Positions 52,780 to 62,627 are shown, numbered from the stretch's first letter. The stretch is DNA of 64,000 nt from Paenibacillus sp. FSL M7-0420 (GCF_038002345.1 NZ_JBBOCJ010000001.1:1798001-1862000); one strand, 5' to 3'. Program-made: numbers and translations. The notes: a model not told the origin generated them from the sequence alone.

Positions 52780-54576
52780 ATGACACACAGGATGGAATAT
52801 CCGCGTCCGCAGTTCGTCAGAGACGCATGGCTTAACTTAAATGGAACCTGGCAATTTGAATTTGATGACAGCAATGAGGGAGCAACGCAGCGATGGTTTG
52901 ATCCAGGTGAGAGCTTCAGTCAGACCATTCAAGTTCCCTTTGCGTTTCAGACCCCTGCCAGCGGAATACACGATACCACTTTTCATGACTATGTATGGTA
53001 TAAGCGCAATTTCACACTCGAGCCAGACTGGTATCAGAAGCGTGTGATATTACATTTTGGAGCGGTAGATTATCGGGCTTGGGTGTATGTGAATGGTCAT
53101 TATATCGGCGTGCATGAGGGCGGACACACTTCATTTTCTTTTGATATTACGCATGCCTTAACCGGTCAGGAGGAGCAGGTCACGGTTCATGTGGAGGACC
53201 CTTCAACGGATGAGACTATTCCCCGGGGCAAACAGTTCTGGTTAGAGCAGCCCGAAAGCATCTGGTATACGCGCACGAGCGGAATTTGGCAGACCGTGTG
53301 GCTGGAAGCAGTCAACCCTGTTCATATTCAGCAGGTGAAATTTACGCCCGATCTGGATCAAGGAAGTATTGGAATTGAAGTGAAGTCTGAGGGGCATGGA
53401 TCAGAAGAATTAGATTTGGAACTTCGTATTTCTTTTGGCGGAGAACTGGTTATTCAGGACCGGGTACGATTGTTACAGCCTATAACACGAAGAATGGTAG
53501 ATCTGTTTGGTCTGAAAATATTCCGCACAAACTTTCACCGCGCCGGCTGGACATGGAGCCCGGAAGCTCCTAATTTGTTCGATGTGGAAATGAAGCTGTA
53601 CGATCACGGGGTTGAGGTGGACTCTATAGAGTCGTATTTCGGCATGCGGAAGGTTCATACAGAGGATGGTATGGTCTATCTGAATAACAAACCGTATTAT
53701 CAAAAGCTTGTACTGGATCAGGGGTATTGGCAGGAAGGATTACTTACGGCGCCAACGGACGACCATCTGAAGAAGGATATTGAATTAGCCAAAGAATTAG
53801 GGTTCAACGGTTGCCGTAAGCATCAGAAGGTCGAGGACCCGCGCTTTTTATACTGGGCAGATCAGATAGGGTTCCTTGTATGGGGAGAATGTGCGGCGAA
53901 CGCCTCTTACAATAATGATGCTGTAGCCCGGTTAACCAAAGAATGGATTGAGATTATTGACCGTGATTTCAATCATCCCTCGATTGTGGCCTGGGTTCCG
54001 CTTAACGAAAGCTGGGGCATTCCTATGGTGAAATCGAATAAGCAGCAGCAGTATCACAGCTTAGCTATGTATAGTCTGATTCATTCCTTGGATGATACCC
54101 GGTTAGTGATATCGAATGACGGATGGGAAATGACACGAACTGACATTTGTGCGATGCACAATTATCAGCATGGCAGAGCAGATGAGCCCGATAAGTATGA
54201 AGAGTTCAAGCGGATTCTTTCTACAAAAGATACCATGCTTGCATCCAATCCATCAGCCCGCAGTGTGTATGCAGACGGTTATGAGCATCGGGGAGAGCCC
54301 ATCTTGTTAACTGAATTCGGCGGGATAAGCTATAAGGCTGGCGCTGACGACGGCTGGGGTTATACCAGTGCACAATCTGCAGAGGATCTTGTTCTGGAAT
54401 ACGGAAGAATTATGAAAGCGGTATACGCGTCGAAGATTATTTACGGATATTGTTATACACAGTTAACGGATGTAGAGCAGGAGATTAACGGCCTGGTAGC
54501 CTATGACCGGACACCCAAATGCAACCTGTCGTTAATTAAAGAAATTAACGATCAATGGCATCTGCGGACCATTTAA
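52780..54576 (+). CDS. GH2 family beta-glycosidase (beta-galactosidase/beta-glucuronidase-like)
   Basis: A 598-aa cytoplasmic GH2 enzyme: sugar-binding jelly-roll (about 1-180), immunoglobulin-like domain (about 180-285) and TIM barrel. General acid E410 lies in VPLNESWGIP and nucleophile E512 in LLTEFGGISY. At about 600 aa it is closer to beta-glucuronidases and short GH2 enzymes than to LacZ. The substrate is undetermined; the GH105 partner suggests a pectic side-chain oligosaccharide. The start follows AGGAGC; no terminator separates it from the next gene. Confidence 0.9.
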   Translation: MTHRMEYPRPQFVRDAWLNLNGTWQFEFDDSNEGATQRWFDPGESFSQTIQVPFAFQTPASGIHDTTFHDYVWYKRNFTLEPDWYQKRVILHFGAVDYRAWVYVNGHYIGVHEGGHTSFSFDITHALTGQEEQVTVHVEDPSTDETIPRGKQFWLEQPESIWYTRTSGIWQTVWLEAVNPVHIQQVKFTPDLDQGSIGIEVKSEGHGSEELDLELRISFGGELVIQDRVRLLQPITRRMVDLFGLKIFRTNFHRAGWTWSPEAPNLFDVEMKLYDHGVEVDSIESYFGMRKVHTEDGMVYLNNKPYYQKLVLDQGYWQEGLLTAPTDDHLKKDIELAKELGFNGCRKHQKVEDPRFLYWADQIGFLVWGECAANASYNNDAVARLTKEWIEIIDRDFNHPSIVAWVPLNESWGIPMVKSNKQQQYHSLAMYSLIHSLDDTRLVISNDGWEMTRTDICAMHNYQHGRADEPDKYEEFKRILSTKDTMLASNPSARSVYADGYEHRGEPILLTEFGGISYKAGADDGWGYTSAQSAEDLVLEYGRIMKAVYASKIIYGYCYTQLTDVEQEINGLVAYDRTPKCNLSLIKEINDQWHLRTI

Positions 54577-54608
54577 CCGGGCTTATTTAATAATAAGGAG
54601 CTGATGGA

Positions 54609-55727
54609 ATGATGACAAACGAACTATTGCTTCAAAAGATCGGTCTGGTCGTAGACAGGCTTATGAACCTGGGCGGCAGCGACTATGAAAAGGATAAAAC
54701 CGTGGTTCAGGCCGATACCAGGGTAGGGATTGTGCAACGTGATTTCGGCATTGAAGAATGGGATTGGCCTCAGGGCGTAGGTCTTTATGGTCTTTATAAG
54801 CTGCAGAACTACTACGGCGATACGCGTTATATGGAATTTTTTCAGAATTGGGTTTCCCGTAATCTGGAGGCGGGACTGCCTTCTAAAAATATCAATACGA
54901 CAGCTCCCTATTTGCCTTTGGTGCTGCTCCTGGATCAGCTTGAGCCTTCCAGCGAACTGGAAGAGCTATGCCGGGAGCATGCGGATTGGCTCATTCATGA
55001 GCTGCCCAAAACCAAAGAAGGCGGCTTCCAGCATACGGTCACTGCCATCGGCAACCGGGATGGCATTCACCTGCACAATGGACAGTTATGGATTGATACG
55101 CTCTTTATGGCGGTTCTGTTCCTGAACCAGGCCGGGCGCAAGTTCAACCGGCCAGAGTGGGGGCATGAGGCTGAACACCAGATTCTGCTCCATATCAAGT
55201 ATTTGTTCGACAAGCATACCGGCTTGTTCTTCCACGGCTGGAGCTTCGAACGCAATGATAATTTCGGCAGTATCTTCTGGTGCCGCGGCAACTCCTGGTT
55301 CACGTATGGGATCGTCGATTACCTGGAAGCTTGCCAGGATTCGATTAGTCCGGGTTTCCGGCAGTTTCTGGTTGATACGTATACTGCTCAGGTCAATGCC
55401 CTGGTATCCCTCCAGGCCGCTTCCGGTCTGTGGCATACCGTCCTGCAGGACCCGTCCAGCTATGAAGAGGTATCGGGATCGGCCGCAATCGCCGCAGGGA
55501 TTATCAAAGGGATTAAAGCCGGTATTCTGGATGCCTCCTATCAGGCTGCGGCAGACAAGGCCATTCAGTCGGTATGTCAAAATATTAGCGCAGACGGCAC
55601 CGTGCTGAATGTGTCGGCCGGAACCGGCATGGGGATGGATAAGGAGCATTACAAGAACATTGCCCTCCGGCCTATGGCGTACGGACAGTCCTTGGCTCTT
55701 ATCGCTTTATATGAAGCGTTAAATTAA
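54609..55727 (+). CDS. GH105 unsaturated glucuronyl/rhamnogalacturonyl hydrolase
   Basis: A 372-aa (alpha/alpha)6 barrel enzyme of the YteR/YesR type that removes the 4,5-unsaturated uronic acid left by polysaccharide lyases. Seen: DWPQGVGLYGLYK, probable catalytic D163 in QLWIDTLFMAV, SIFWCRGNSWFTYG, SGLWHTVL and SGSAAIAAGI. No signal peptide, so it works on imported oligosaccharides. It starts 32 bp after the GH2 gene with AAGGAGC, forming one operon. Confidence 0.92.
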   Translation: MMTNELLLQKIGLVVDRLMNLGGSDYEKDKTVVQADTRVGIVQRDFGIEEWDWPQGVGLYGLYKLQNYYGDTRYMEFFQNWVSRNLEAGLPSKNINTTAPYLPLVLLLDQLEPSSELEELCREHADWLIHELPKTKEGGFQHTVTAIGNRDGIHLHNGQLWIDTLFMAVLFLNQAGRKFNRPEWGHEAEHQILLHIKYLFDKHTGLFFHGWSFERNDNFGSIFWCRGNSWFTYGIVDYLEACQDSISPGFRQFLVDTYTAQVNALVSLQAASGLWHTVLQDPSSYEEVSGSAAIAAGIIKGIKAGILDASYQAAADKAIQSVCQNISADGTVLNVSAGTGMGMDKEHYKNIALRPMAYGQSLALIALYEALN

Positions 55728-55735
55728 ACAGCAGA

Positions 55736-55780
55736 AAGCCTGATCCTTGAGCATTTACGCCAGAGGATTAGGCTTTTTTT
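55736..55780 (+). terminator. Terminator after the GH2-GH105 operon
   Basis: AAGCCTGATCCT pairs with AGGATTAGGCTT (one G-U pair), followed by seven Ts. Confidence 0.9.
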
Positions 55781-55847
55781 CACAATAAATTATGTTAAGA
55801 TTACGTTAATTAACACTTGGAAATCGACGAACGGGGAGAGAGAAGTA

Positions 55848-56477
55848 ATGACTGACTTCACAGCGATTCGGGACCTGTTCCACATTACGGAACCGTGCGG
55901 ATTCGATAATGAATCGTTAACACCGTGGCTGGAACGCTACGGGCATATTCCTCAGGTGTTGCGGGCGTATTATACTGAGCTTGGGGCCCACTCTGCATTG
56001 AACGCAACTCAGGATTTTCTGGTTCCGCCTCACAAATTTCCGCGTTATATGGAAGAAGACTACTGCATCTTTTATACCGAAAATCAGGAAGCCTGCGTCT
56101 GGGGAATCCGTGCAGCGGATATGAAGCTTGATAATCCTCCCGTCTATGTGCGCAGCGGAGCCGAATGGGAGCGCCTGCGTTCTTCTGTCGAGGAATTTTT
56201 GCTGGCCATGGCCCATTTGCAGGCAGTGCTGGCGATGGAGTATAGCAGCGAAGAATATTGGGAGATCGATGAGGATGTTGCGGAGCGGATTGAGCAGAAT
56301 TTTCCATCCCGCCAAGCGGATTCAGATTTATACACGGGGGTTCGTTTTTTTGGCCGGCCGGGTGAATTGATTATGATTATGAACAACAACGGTGGCCATC
56401 TGCTAATGTTCGCGGCCGAAGACGAGGAACGCCTTGATGAATTGTACAACCTCTTTGAGCAGTGGACGGATCAATAG
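55848..56477 (+). CDS. SMI1/KNR4-like protein of unknown function
   Basis: A 209-aa acidic cytoplasmic protein. The pattern of LPQ-like RAYYTELG, YCIFYTENQEACVWGI and an Asp/Glu-rich C-terminus resembles SMI1/KNR4 (SUKH) folds, which include immunity proteins of contact toxins. No toxin gene is adjacent. The start follows GGGAGAG. A short hairpin GGCCTGAC-CGCA-GTCAGGCC (56495-56514) follows the stop. Confidence 0.7.
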   Translation: MTDFTAIRDLFHITEPCGFDNESLTPWLERYGHIPQVLRAYYTELGAHSALNATQDFLVPPHKFPRYMEEDYCIFYTENQEACVWGIRAADMKLDNPPVYVRSGAEWERLRSSVEEFLLAMAHLQAVLAMEYSSEEYWEIDEDVAERIEQNFPSRQADSDLYTGVRFFGRPGELIMIMNNNGGHLLMFAAEDEERLDELYNLFEQWTDQ

Positions 56478-56522
56478 CTCTTTCCGCGTCAAAAGGCCTG
56501 ACCGCAGTCAGGCCCCGCTCAA

Positions 56523-56755
56523 CATACATCAAACAGCTTTCATTCCATTTGAACTGGAACCAAGTTAAATTTGCAACTGTGGAGGAATCTGACTTCACAA
56601 AAGTAACATATACCGTATGGGTTCCTACTGCTGTTCCGGCATTGATCGGGATACTCTTAACTGACCATGTCTGCCATCCATACTTGTTTTAGCTGTACTA
56701 CTGAAGTCCACATTTTAAATGCTATAGCCTTCCGCTTCAAATTTCAATGTGTTAA
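56523..56755 (-). pseudogene. Decayed CBM6-like carbohydrate-binding module fragment
   Basis: On the minus strand LKFEAEGYSI is followed by a stop and NVDFSSTAKTS. A frameshift near the sequence for KYGWQTW then leads into WQTWSVKSIPINAGTAVGTH, then TVYVTFVKSDSSTVANLTWF and QF. This is the order of a CBM6 module ending (WQTW...AGTHTVYVTF...NLxWFQF). There is no start codon, signal peptide or enzyme domain, so it is a remnant. It fills the gap downstream of the FAD-oxidoreductase gene. Confidence 0.7.
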
Positions 56756-56770
56756 ATTTAGTCCGCTCCC

Positions 56771-59023
56771 TTAACCATATACCCGCACCTCAATAATCTC
56801 CGCATACTCACTGCCGTTGGTATTGAGCACCACCACACGCAGGCGGTCTGTTCTCACAGCTTCGTGCAGCGTGTGTACCCGCTTGCGCTTGTGGTTGTCA
56901 TGTTCCCAGGCAACTGCGGTCCATTTGCCGCCCTTGTAAGCTTCAATACGATACTCCTTAACGAGCGTTGGCAGGATTTCGTAAGGCGTAATATGATGAT
57001 GCAGGTTGATCAGATCATCGTTGACATCGTCATTGAAGGTGATGTGTACCTGACGGATGGTAACCGGCTCGTTCCAGGCCAGCTCCAGCCACTCCGGCTG
57101 ACCGGAGGCCATCCGGTCAGAGGACCACATATGCGGACCGCCGTACGGGCGGAGGTAGCCGTCGATAACTTTATCCGCAGCGAAGGCACTCGTTATCCCG
57201 GACAGGCGTAGGCATGGGGCTTGGCGATCAAATTTCTTCTTGTCCCACTGCACTACGGGCTGTGCAGGCGGATTCTCACCGAAATCCCGCGAGGCTGCGG
57301 GGGTCTCATTATGCCCGTAGGCGAGCATACCCGAAGCTGGCTCATCCGCCATATGCAGCGACAGTGCAGGATGGGCCTTCAAGATCAGGAACGCGTTGCG
57401 CGGTGACTCCGGCTGCCACTGAACCGGGAGCTTCACCCACTGGGCGGCTCCGGCCTGAACGGGAGCTGACGCGGACTGAATCAGCGTATGGGGAACATAG
57501 TTCTCGGGACGTCCGGTCTCCCATAGCTCGACCGTCAGCTCTGTTGCCTCGGCCGCATCGATCAGCAGCTCAATTCCGTCCAGCCCCGGATCGGCCGCAA
57601 CGGTGATACCGATGTTCGCTGTGAGCGGGACGCTGAACGCGGATTGCTCCACGCCGAACCGGGTCCGCTCGCTGGAAGCGCTGAGCCCAGCCTTCAGCGC
57701 CAGATCGGCATCATCCTCGTTGCGTAGCCCGAGGACGGAAGCATCCTGGCGCAGCATCGTCTGCTGCAGCTCGTTCAGGTGGCCCGCATGGAGTTCGCGC
57801 GGCGATATTCCCTTGGCGGCGCAGAGTGCCGCGCCGGTACCAGCCGCTTCGCCAATGACCGCGCAGGTGGCCATGACGCGGGTCGTGCCGAACGCTACAT
57901 GTGAAGCGCTGATGTCGCGGCCGGCCATCAGCAGATTGCTGACGTTCACCGAATACAGCGAACGGAACGGGATGTGATAGCTGCCGTCCGAATACATATG
58001 CTTCGAGCCTGACTCTGTAGCGTACACTCCCTGCGGCGGATGCAGGTCAATGGACCAGCCGCCGAACGCTACGCGGTCCGGGAATTCGCGCTGGGCCAGG
58101 ATATCGTTCTGATTCAGGACATAATCGCCAATGAACCGGCGGTACTCCCGCTTGCCCGGAGTGGAACCGACCCATTCCAGTGTCATGTTGTCAGCGTCGA
58201 ATTTGCCGGAGTTCTTAATATAGTCCCAGATCCCGTAGATCACAGACCACAGCTCGTCGCGGATGGCCTCATTGTCGTGAACAGTGTCCTGCTCGCCGCC
58301 GAATTCGATCCACCAGTAGGCGCAGCCGTTGTCACCGCTGCGGATGATGCGGCGCTCGGCAATAGAGGTTTGTGTAATATCCTTTGCCATGGCTGGAGCG
58401 ATATATTTGACCGGATGACCTGCGTCCTTGGTATAGAAGAGCAGTGTGCTGCCGAGCGTAATATCATCTGCGATTAGCGGTGCCCATTCCTCATTATATT
58501 CTTCGCGTGCTTCACGGCCCAGCCGGTACTCTGCCCCTGCCAGGAAGCCTACCAGGCCATCTCCCGTACAGTCCAGAAAGACCGCGCTTTCAAAAGTAAT
58601 TCTCCGCTCCGACCCCATCATCCATCCGGTCACGGACCGGAGGCTCCGCTGGCCGCTGCCATCCTCGAAAGCATCGACCTCATGAACATCCGTGTTCAGA
58701 AACAGCTGAATGTTCGGTTCGGCCTTAACCGCTTCAAGCACCACCATATCCCACAGATACGGATTGCCGTCTTTGTTGCGGTACTGGTTCTCCACAAACA
58801 GCTCGCCCATAATCCCCGTCTCACGGGCATACCGGTGGATACCGTGCGAGGTTGCACCGCATACCCATACCCGCACCTCACTGCTGGAGTTACCGCCGAG
58901 CACCGGACGGTTATTAATCAGCGCCACACGCTGGCCCAGCCGGGCTGCTGCAATCGCCGCGCATACCCCTGCCAGTCCGCCGCCTACCACTGTTACATCC
59001 GTGTTGACCGTTTCACTACGCAT
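56771..59023 (-). CDS. FAD-dependent oxidoreductase with C-terminal discoidin-like domain
   Basis: A 750-aa protein: N-terminal Rossmann motif VVGGGLAGVCAAIAAARLG and NRPVLGGNSSSEV of the FAD_oxidored family (about 5-440), ISASHVAFGTTRVMATCAVIGEA closing the FAD domain. A beta-rich region and a C-terminal F5/8-type-C-like domain (about 610-750) follow. No signal peptide. This family is frequent in carbohydrate loci with unknown substrates. AGGAGAGG precedes the start. It is divergent from an AraC-type activator. Confidence 0.88.
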   Translation of the reverse strand: MRSETVNTDVTVVGGGLAGVCAAIAAARLGQRVALINNRPVLGGNSSSEVRVWVCGATSHGIHRYARETGIMGELFVENQYRNKDGNPYLWDMVVLEAVKAEPNIQLFLNTDVHEVDAFEDGSGQRSLRSVTGWMMGSERRITFESAVFLDCTGDGLVGFLAGAEYRLGREAREEYNEEWAPLIADDITLGSTLLFYTKDAGHPVKYIAPAMAKDITQTSIAERRIIRSGDNGCAYWWIEFGGEQDTVHDNEAIRDELWSVIYGIWDYIKNSGKFDADNMTLEWVGSTPGKREYRRFIGDYVLNQNDILAQREFPDRVAFGGWSIDLHPPQGVYATESGSKHMYSDGSYHIPFRSLYSVNVSNLLMAGRDISASHVAFGTTRVMATCAVIGEAAGTGAALCAAKGISPRELHAGHLNELQQTMLRQDASVLGLRNEDDADLALKAGLSASSERTRFGVEQSAFSVPLTANIGITVAADPGLDGIELLIDAAEATELTVELWETGRPENYVPHTLIQSASAPVQAGAAQWVKLPVQWQPESPRNAFLILKAHPALSLHMADEPASGMLAYGHNETPAASRDFGENPPAQPVVQWDKKKFDRQAPCLRLSGITSAFAADKVIDGYLRPYGGPHMWSSDRMASGQPEWLELAWNEPVTIRQVHITFNDDVNDDLINLHHHITPYEILPTLVKEYRIEAYKGGKWTAVAWEHDNHKRKRVHTLHEAVRTDRLRVVVLNTNGSEYAEIIEVRVYG

Positions 59024-59160
59024 TGTTGAACCTCTCCTTTGGTGTGTGTTAATATATCCGTAGTTTCATGATAGGATAATCTATAATCAAATGACATGCA
59101 TATAATTTCTTGATTTATACACTTTATTTCATTGAATAATGCATCTAAGGAGCGTCAGAC

Positions 59161-59958
59161 ATGCGCATGAATTGGTCGGTTCGTCCGGCAGTCTATCTGT
59201 ATTGGGAGCAGAAAAATCAGTTCCTGCTGGAGCACGACACCTACCCCGTGTGGACCTTATTTGCGGTGGAGCAGGGACAATTCGCTTACCGCTTCGGAGA
59301 CCACGAAGGGGAAGGAGGGTCCGGGGATATCATTGTATGTCCGCCGGGGACAACCTTTTACCGGAGAACAATTAGTCCGTTGACCTTTCATTTCATACAA
59401 TTCGAATGGGAGGAAGAGGAGGGACCGGAGGACGCCGCAACGCTTGGAGGCAGATGGACTGTCCGGGATGTGGAGCGCCTGATGTCTACCTGCCGCTATA
59501 TGCGGAGTATCGGAAGAGGGATTCAGGAGGAGCCGGGCTATAGCCGGATGAAGCATATGCTGGAGGATTTGTGGAGGCTGCTTGAAATTGAGCGCAGCAG
59601 TGCATCCGAGGAGCTGCGCTCTGGAGAGACAAGCCCGGGCCCGCTGATGCAGCAGGCTAAGCAATGGCTGCTGGAGCATGCCTGTACACCTATGACCCTG
59701 CAGGAGCTGGCGGCTACCCTTGCTATTACACCGGTACAATTAACGCGGCGTTTCCGTGCAGCCTATGGGAAGGCCCCTTCAGACTTCGTAACCGGACTCC
59801 GGCTCAGACGGGCCTGCCAGCTCTTGGAGGATTCAAGGTTGCCCATTGAGCTGATCGCCCAGCAGTGCGGTTACGAGAACGGCTTCTATCTGAGCCGGGT
59901 GTTCACGGCGAAGCTGGGATTAACACCATCCCGGTACCGTAAGCTGCACCGCGTATAA
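59161..59958 (+). CDS. AraC-family regulator, divergent from the FAD-oxidoreductase gene
   Basis: A 265-aa protein: N-terminal cupin-like sensor (about 10-90, GDIIVCPPGTTFYRR) and C-terminal AraC HTH (about 165-262, LQELAATLAITPVQLTRRFR and IAQQCGYENGFYLSRVF). The start follows AAGGAGC. The 137-bp divergent promoter region is AT-rich; it probably activates the oxidoreductase gene in response to a sugar. Confidence 0.9.
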   Translation: MRMNWSVRPAVYLYWEQKNQFLLEHDTYPVWTLFAVEQGQFAYRFGDHEGEGGSGDIIVCPPGTTFYRRTISPLTFHFIQFEWEEEEGPEDAATLGGRWTVRDVERLMSTCRYMRSIGRGIQEEPGYSRMKHMLEDLWRLLEIERSSASEELRSGETSPGPLMQQAKQWLLEHACTPMTLQELAATLAITPVQLTRRFRAAYGKAPSDFVTGLRLRRACQLLEDSRLPIELIAQQCGYENGFYLSRVFTAKLGLTPSRYRKLHRV

Positions 59959-60061
59959 TAATAACAATTGTATGGATCAACGAATTATATTATCATGTAA
60001 TTAGCTGTTTATCTAATTTGTTGTAAACCATACTGTTTTCTCTAGAAAGGAACGTTTTGAA

Positions 60062-60838
60062 ATGATCGAGAACGAAGCTTCTGCCATCGCCGCAAGAAAT
60101 ATAATGGATGCTGATCAAGATAACACTTTTCCCACATTTGCGTATTCGGTATTAGACCGTTACATTGACGGGGACATCATCATCGATAAGTCTTCGGCGC
60201 TGATCGGTACTTCTTCAGGCATTTATGCAGTGATGGGGGATGAGACTAATGATGATTTTGCACTCATGCTTATGCACGAATTCAAGCGCAGAGAGAAGCT
60301 TAATCAGAGGTTTACGTTATTTTCATCCTCTGAACGATGGGATCGAAGAATTAATGAGCTTTTAGGGGCGAAGCTGCAGCGGATGCAGAGGTATTCTTTT
60401 ACATTCAATGAGCATCGTTTCATGCAATCGGGAAGAGCGGGTATACCGGATGGCTTCCGGCTGAACAGGACAAATGAGGAATCGCTTGAAGGACATAGAG
60501 AGTTCGATGCAGCGTACATCCGGAAATACTGGGGATCGGTGGAGCGGTTTGCGGACAAGGGCTTCGGTTTCTTTGTTACGGAACATGAAGTAATTGCAGG
60601 AGAGTGTGTCTCTATATTCTCGTCCGATCAGTATGCGGAGATTGATATTGTGACGAATCCTTTGTATAGGGGAAGGGGCGTGGCGGGGTGTGTTGCCGAA
60701 GCTTTTATCCTGGAGAGCTTAGAACGTCAGATCACGCCAAGATGGGACTGTGACCTTCACAATACGGCCTCCATCCGATTGGCGCAGAAACTACATTTTG
60801 CCGCTCCAGAGACCTATTCGCTCTATGCGAGGAAGTAA
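60062..60838 (+). CDS. GNAT-family N-acetyltransferase
   Basis: A 258-aa protein whose C-terminal half has the GNAT fold (FVTEHEVIAGECVSIFSS, IDIVTNPLYRGRGVAGCVAEAF with the R-G-x-G-V-A acetyl-CoA loop). The N-terminal half matches the plan of the longer GNAT_acetyltran family. Substrate unknown. The start follows AAAGGAA. Monocistronic with a terminator. Confidence 0.85.
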   Translation: MIENEASAIAARNIMDADQDNTFPTFAYSVLDRYIDGDIIIDKSSALIGTSSGIYAVMGDETNDDFALMLMHEFKRREKLNQRFTLFSSSERWDRRINELLGAKLQRMQRYSFTFNEHRFMQSGRAGIPDGFRLNRTNEESLEGHREFDAAYIRKYWGSVERFADKGFGFFVTEHEVIAGECVSIFSSDQYAEIDIVTNPLYRGRGVAGCVAEAFILESLERQITPRWDCDLHNTASIRLAQKLHFAAPETYSLYARK

Positions 60839-60866
60839 GGCTGAATTATTGTTGTAATATATTCAT

Positions 60867-60915
60867 ACAGCGACAGCCAGAGACGTTATCCGTCCTCTGC
60901 TGTCGCTGTTTCTGT
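60867..60915 (+). terminator. Terminator after the GNAT gene
   Basis: ACAGCGACAG / CTGTCGCTGT perfect stem with a 23-nt loop, followed by TTCTGTTT. Confidence 0.78.
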
Positions 60916-61061
60916 TTGCAGGACAAGAAAGTATAAAAAACAAGAAAAAGAACATAGAAAGCGCAAGAAATTTAAACTTATACGAACTATAATGGGTTAT
61001 GCTTACCTATCGTTGATTGAGTATTTGTACATAATGCCCGTGTGAAGGAGGACTTCCGAAT

Positions 61062-62627
61062 TTGAGAACATTCCGTAATCCGGTGCTGCCGGGCTTCTAT
61101 CCAGATCCTTCGGCCATCCGTGTAGGAGAGGACTATTATTTGGTCACTTCAAGCTTTGAATTCTACCCCGGGGTTCCGATTTTCCACAGCAGGGATCTTG
61201 TCCACTGGCGCCAGCTGGGCCATGTGCTGGACCGTCCGTCCCAGCTCAATCTGGACGGGATTCTCCCGTCGAGGGGGATTTGGGCGCCGACCCTCCGGTA
61301 TCATCAAGGTCTCTTTTATATGATCACAACGTTCGTAGATAATCACAAGGACCCGCATAATTTTTATGTCACATCCGCCGATCCGGCGGGAGACTGGTCA
61401 GATCCGGTCTGGCTGGAGGATGCGCCCGGCATTGATCCTTCCCTGTTCTTCGATGAGGACGGCAAGGTCTACTACACCGGTAACCGGGTGCCTCCCGGAG
61501 GCCAGGATTATCCGAAGCATATGGACATCTGGCTGCAGGAGATTGATCTGGCGCAGGGCAGGCTTACCGGTCCGAAGCACAGTCTCTGGCAAGGTGCGCT
61601 GAAGACTGCCCATGCCCAGGAAGGGCCGCATCTGTATTCCATAGGAGGATGGTATTATCTGCTGATCGCCGAGGGCGGCACCGGCCATACCCATGCGGTA
61701 ACGGTTGCCAGAAGCCGGAACGTGACAGGGCCTTATGAGGGGCACCGGGCCAATCCGATCCTGACCCACCGCCATCTCGGCAGGGAGTACCCCATCGTGA
61801 ATACGGGTCACGGGGAGCTTGTGGAGACGCAGCACGGGGATTGGTGGATGCTCTGCCTGGCCTCCCGGACCTGCGGGGGATATTACCGCAACCTGGGCCG
61901 GGAGACCTTCCTGAGTCCAGTCAAATGGGAGGACGAATGGCCGGTAGTCAATCCCGGCAAGGGCGTACTTGAGCTGGAGGGGCCAGCGCCGGATCTGCCG
62001 GTGACGCAGTGGCCGCTGCTGCCGGTGCGGGATGATTTTGCTGCCGGGGAGCTTAGCCCGATCTGGAACTTCCTGCGCACGCCGCGCGGTGAATTCTGGA
62101 GCCTCACCGAGCATCCGGGACATCTGCGGCTGCGGCTGAAGCCGGAGGTGCTGGCGGATATAGAAAATCCGGCTTATATCGGAAGACGGCAGCAGCATCT
62201 CAGCTTCAGAGCCGCAGCGGAGATGCGCTTCCAGCCGGAAGCCGCAGGCGAGAGCGCCGGACTGGCCCTGATCCAGAATGCGGACAACCACTTCCGTTAT
62301 GAACGGACGCTGGAGGATGGCAGGCAGCTGCTGAAGCTGACCGTGCGCAGCAGAGGAGCTGAGCAATTGCTGGCCTCTGTGCCTTATCCGCTGGATACCG
62401 TACAGCTTAAGGTAGAAGCCAGGGGGCAGGATTACAGTTTTTATTATAGAGCTTCAGTATCAGATACCTGGACCGCACTGCATGAACAGGCTGACGGCCG
62501 GGTGCTGAGCACGGATTGGGCCGGTGGTTTTACAGGGGCCTATATCGGAATGTATGCCAGTGCGGGCGGAGCACAGAGCAGCAATGTTGCGGATTACGGC
62601 TGGTTCAGCTATGAAGAGCTTGAATAG
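61062..62627 (+). CDS. GH43 beta-xylosidase / alpha-L-arabinofuranosidase
   Basis: A 521-aa cytoplasmic five-bladed beta-propeller GH43 enzyme with a C-terminal beta-sandwich (GH43_C2, about 325-521). The catalytic base D15 is in FYPDPSAIR, a second Asp in GIDPSLFFDEDG and the acid E187 in HAQEGPHLY. It cleaves xylo- or arabino-oligosaccharides. TTG start at 61062 after GAAGGAGGA. It is co-directional with GH28 (30 bp gap), so both probably act on side chains of pectin or arabinoxylan. Confidence 0.93.
   Translation: MRTFRNPVLPGFYPDPSAIRVGEDYYLVTSSFEFYPGVPIFHSRDLVHWRQLGHVLDRPSQLNLDGILPSRGIWAPTLRYHQGLFYMITTFVDNHKDPHNFYVTSADPAGDWSDPVWLEDAPGIDPSLFFDEDGKVYYTGNRVPPGGQDYPKHMDIWLQEIDLAQGRLTGPKHSLWQGALKTAHAQEGPHLYSIGGWYYLLIAEGGTGHTHAVTVARSRNVTGPYEGHRANPILTHRHLGREYPIVNTGHGELVETQHGDWWMLCLASRTCGGYYRNLGRETFLSPVKWEDEWPVVNPGKGVLELEGPAPDLPVTQWPLLPVRDDFAAGELSPIWNFLRTPRGEFWSLTEHPGHLRLRLKPEVLADIENPAYIGRRQQHLSFRAAAEMRFQPEAAGESAGLALIQNADNHFRYERTLEDGRQLLKLTVRSRGAEQLLASVPYPLDTVQLKVEARGQDYSFYYRASVSDTWTALHEQADGRVLSTDWAGGFTGAYIGMYASAGGAQSSNVADYGWFSYEELE

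Noticed and set aside
56462..56692. 76-aa plus-strand frame
   Set aside because: It overlaps the end of the SMI1-like gene and is antisense to the CBM6 remnant; no ribosome binding site.
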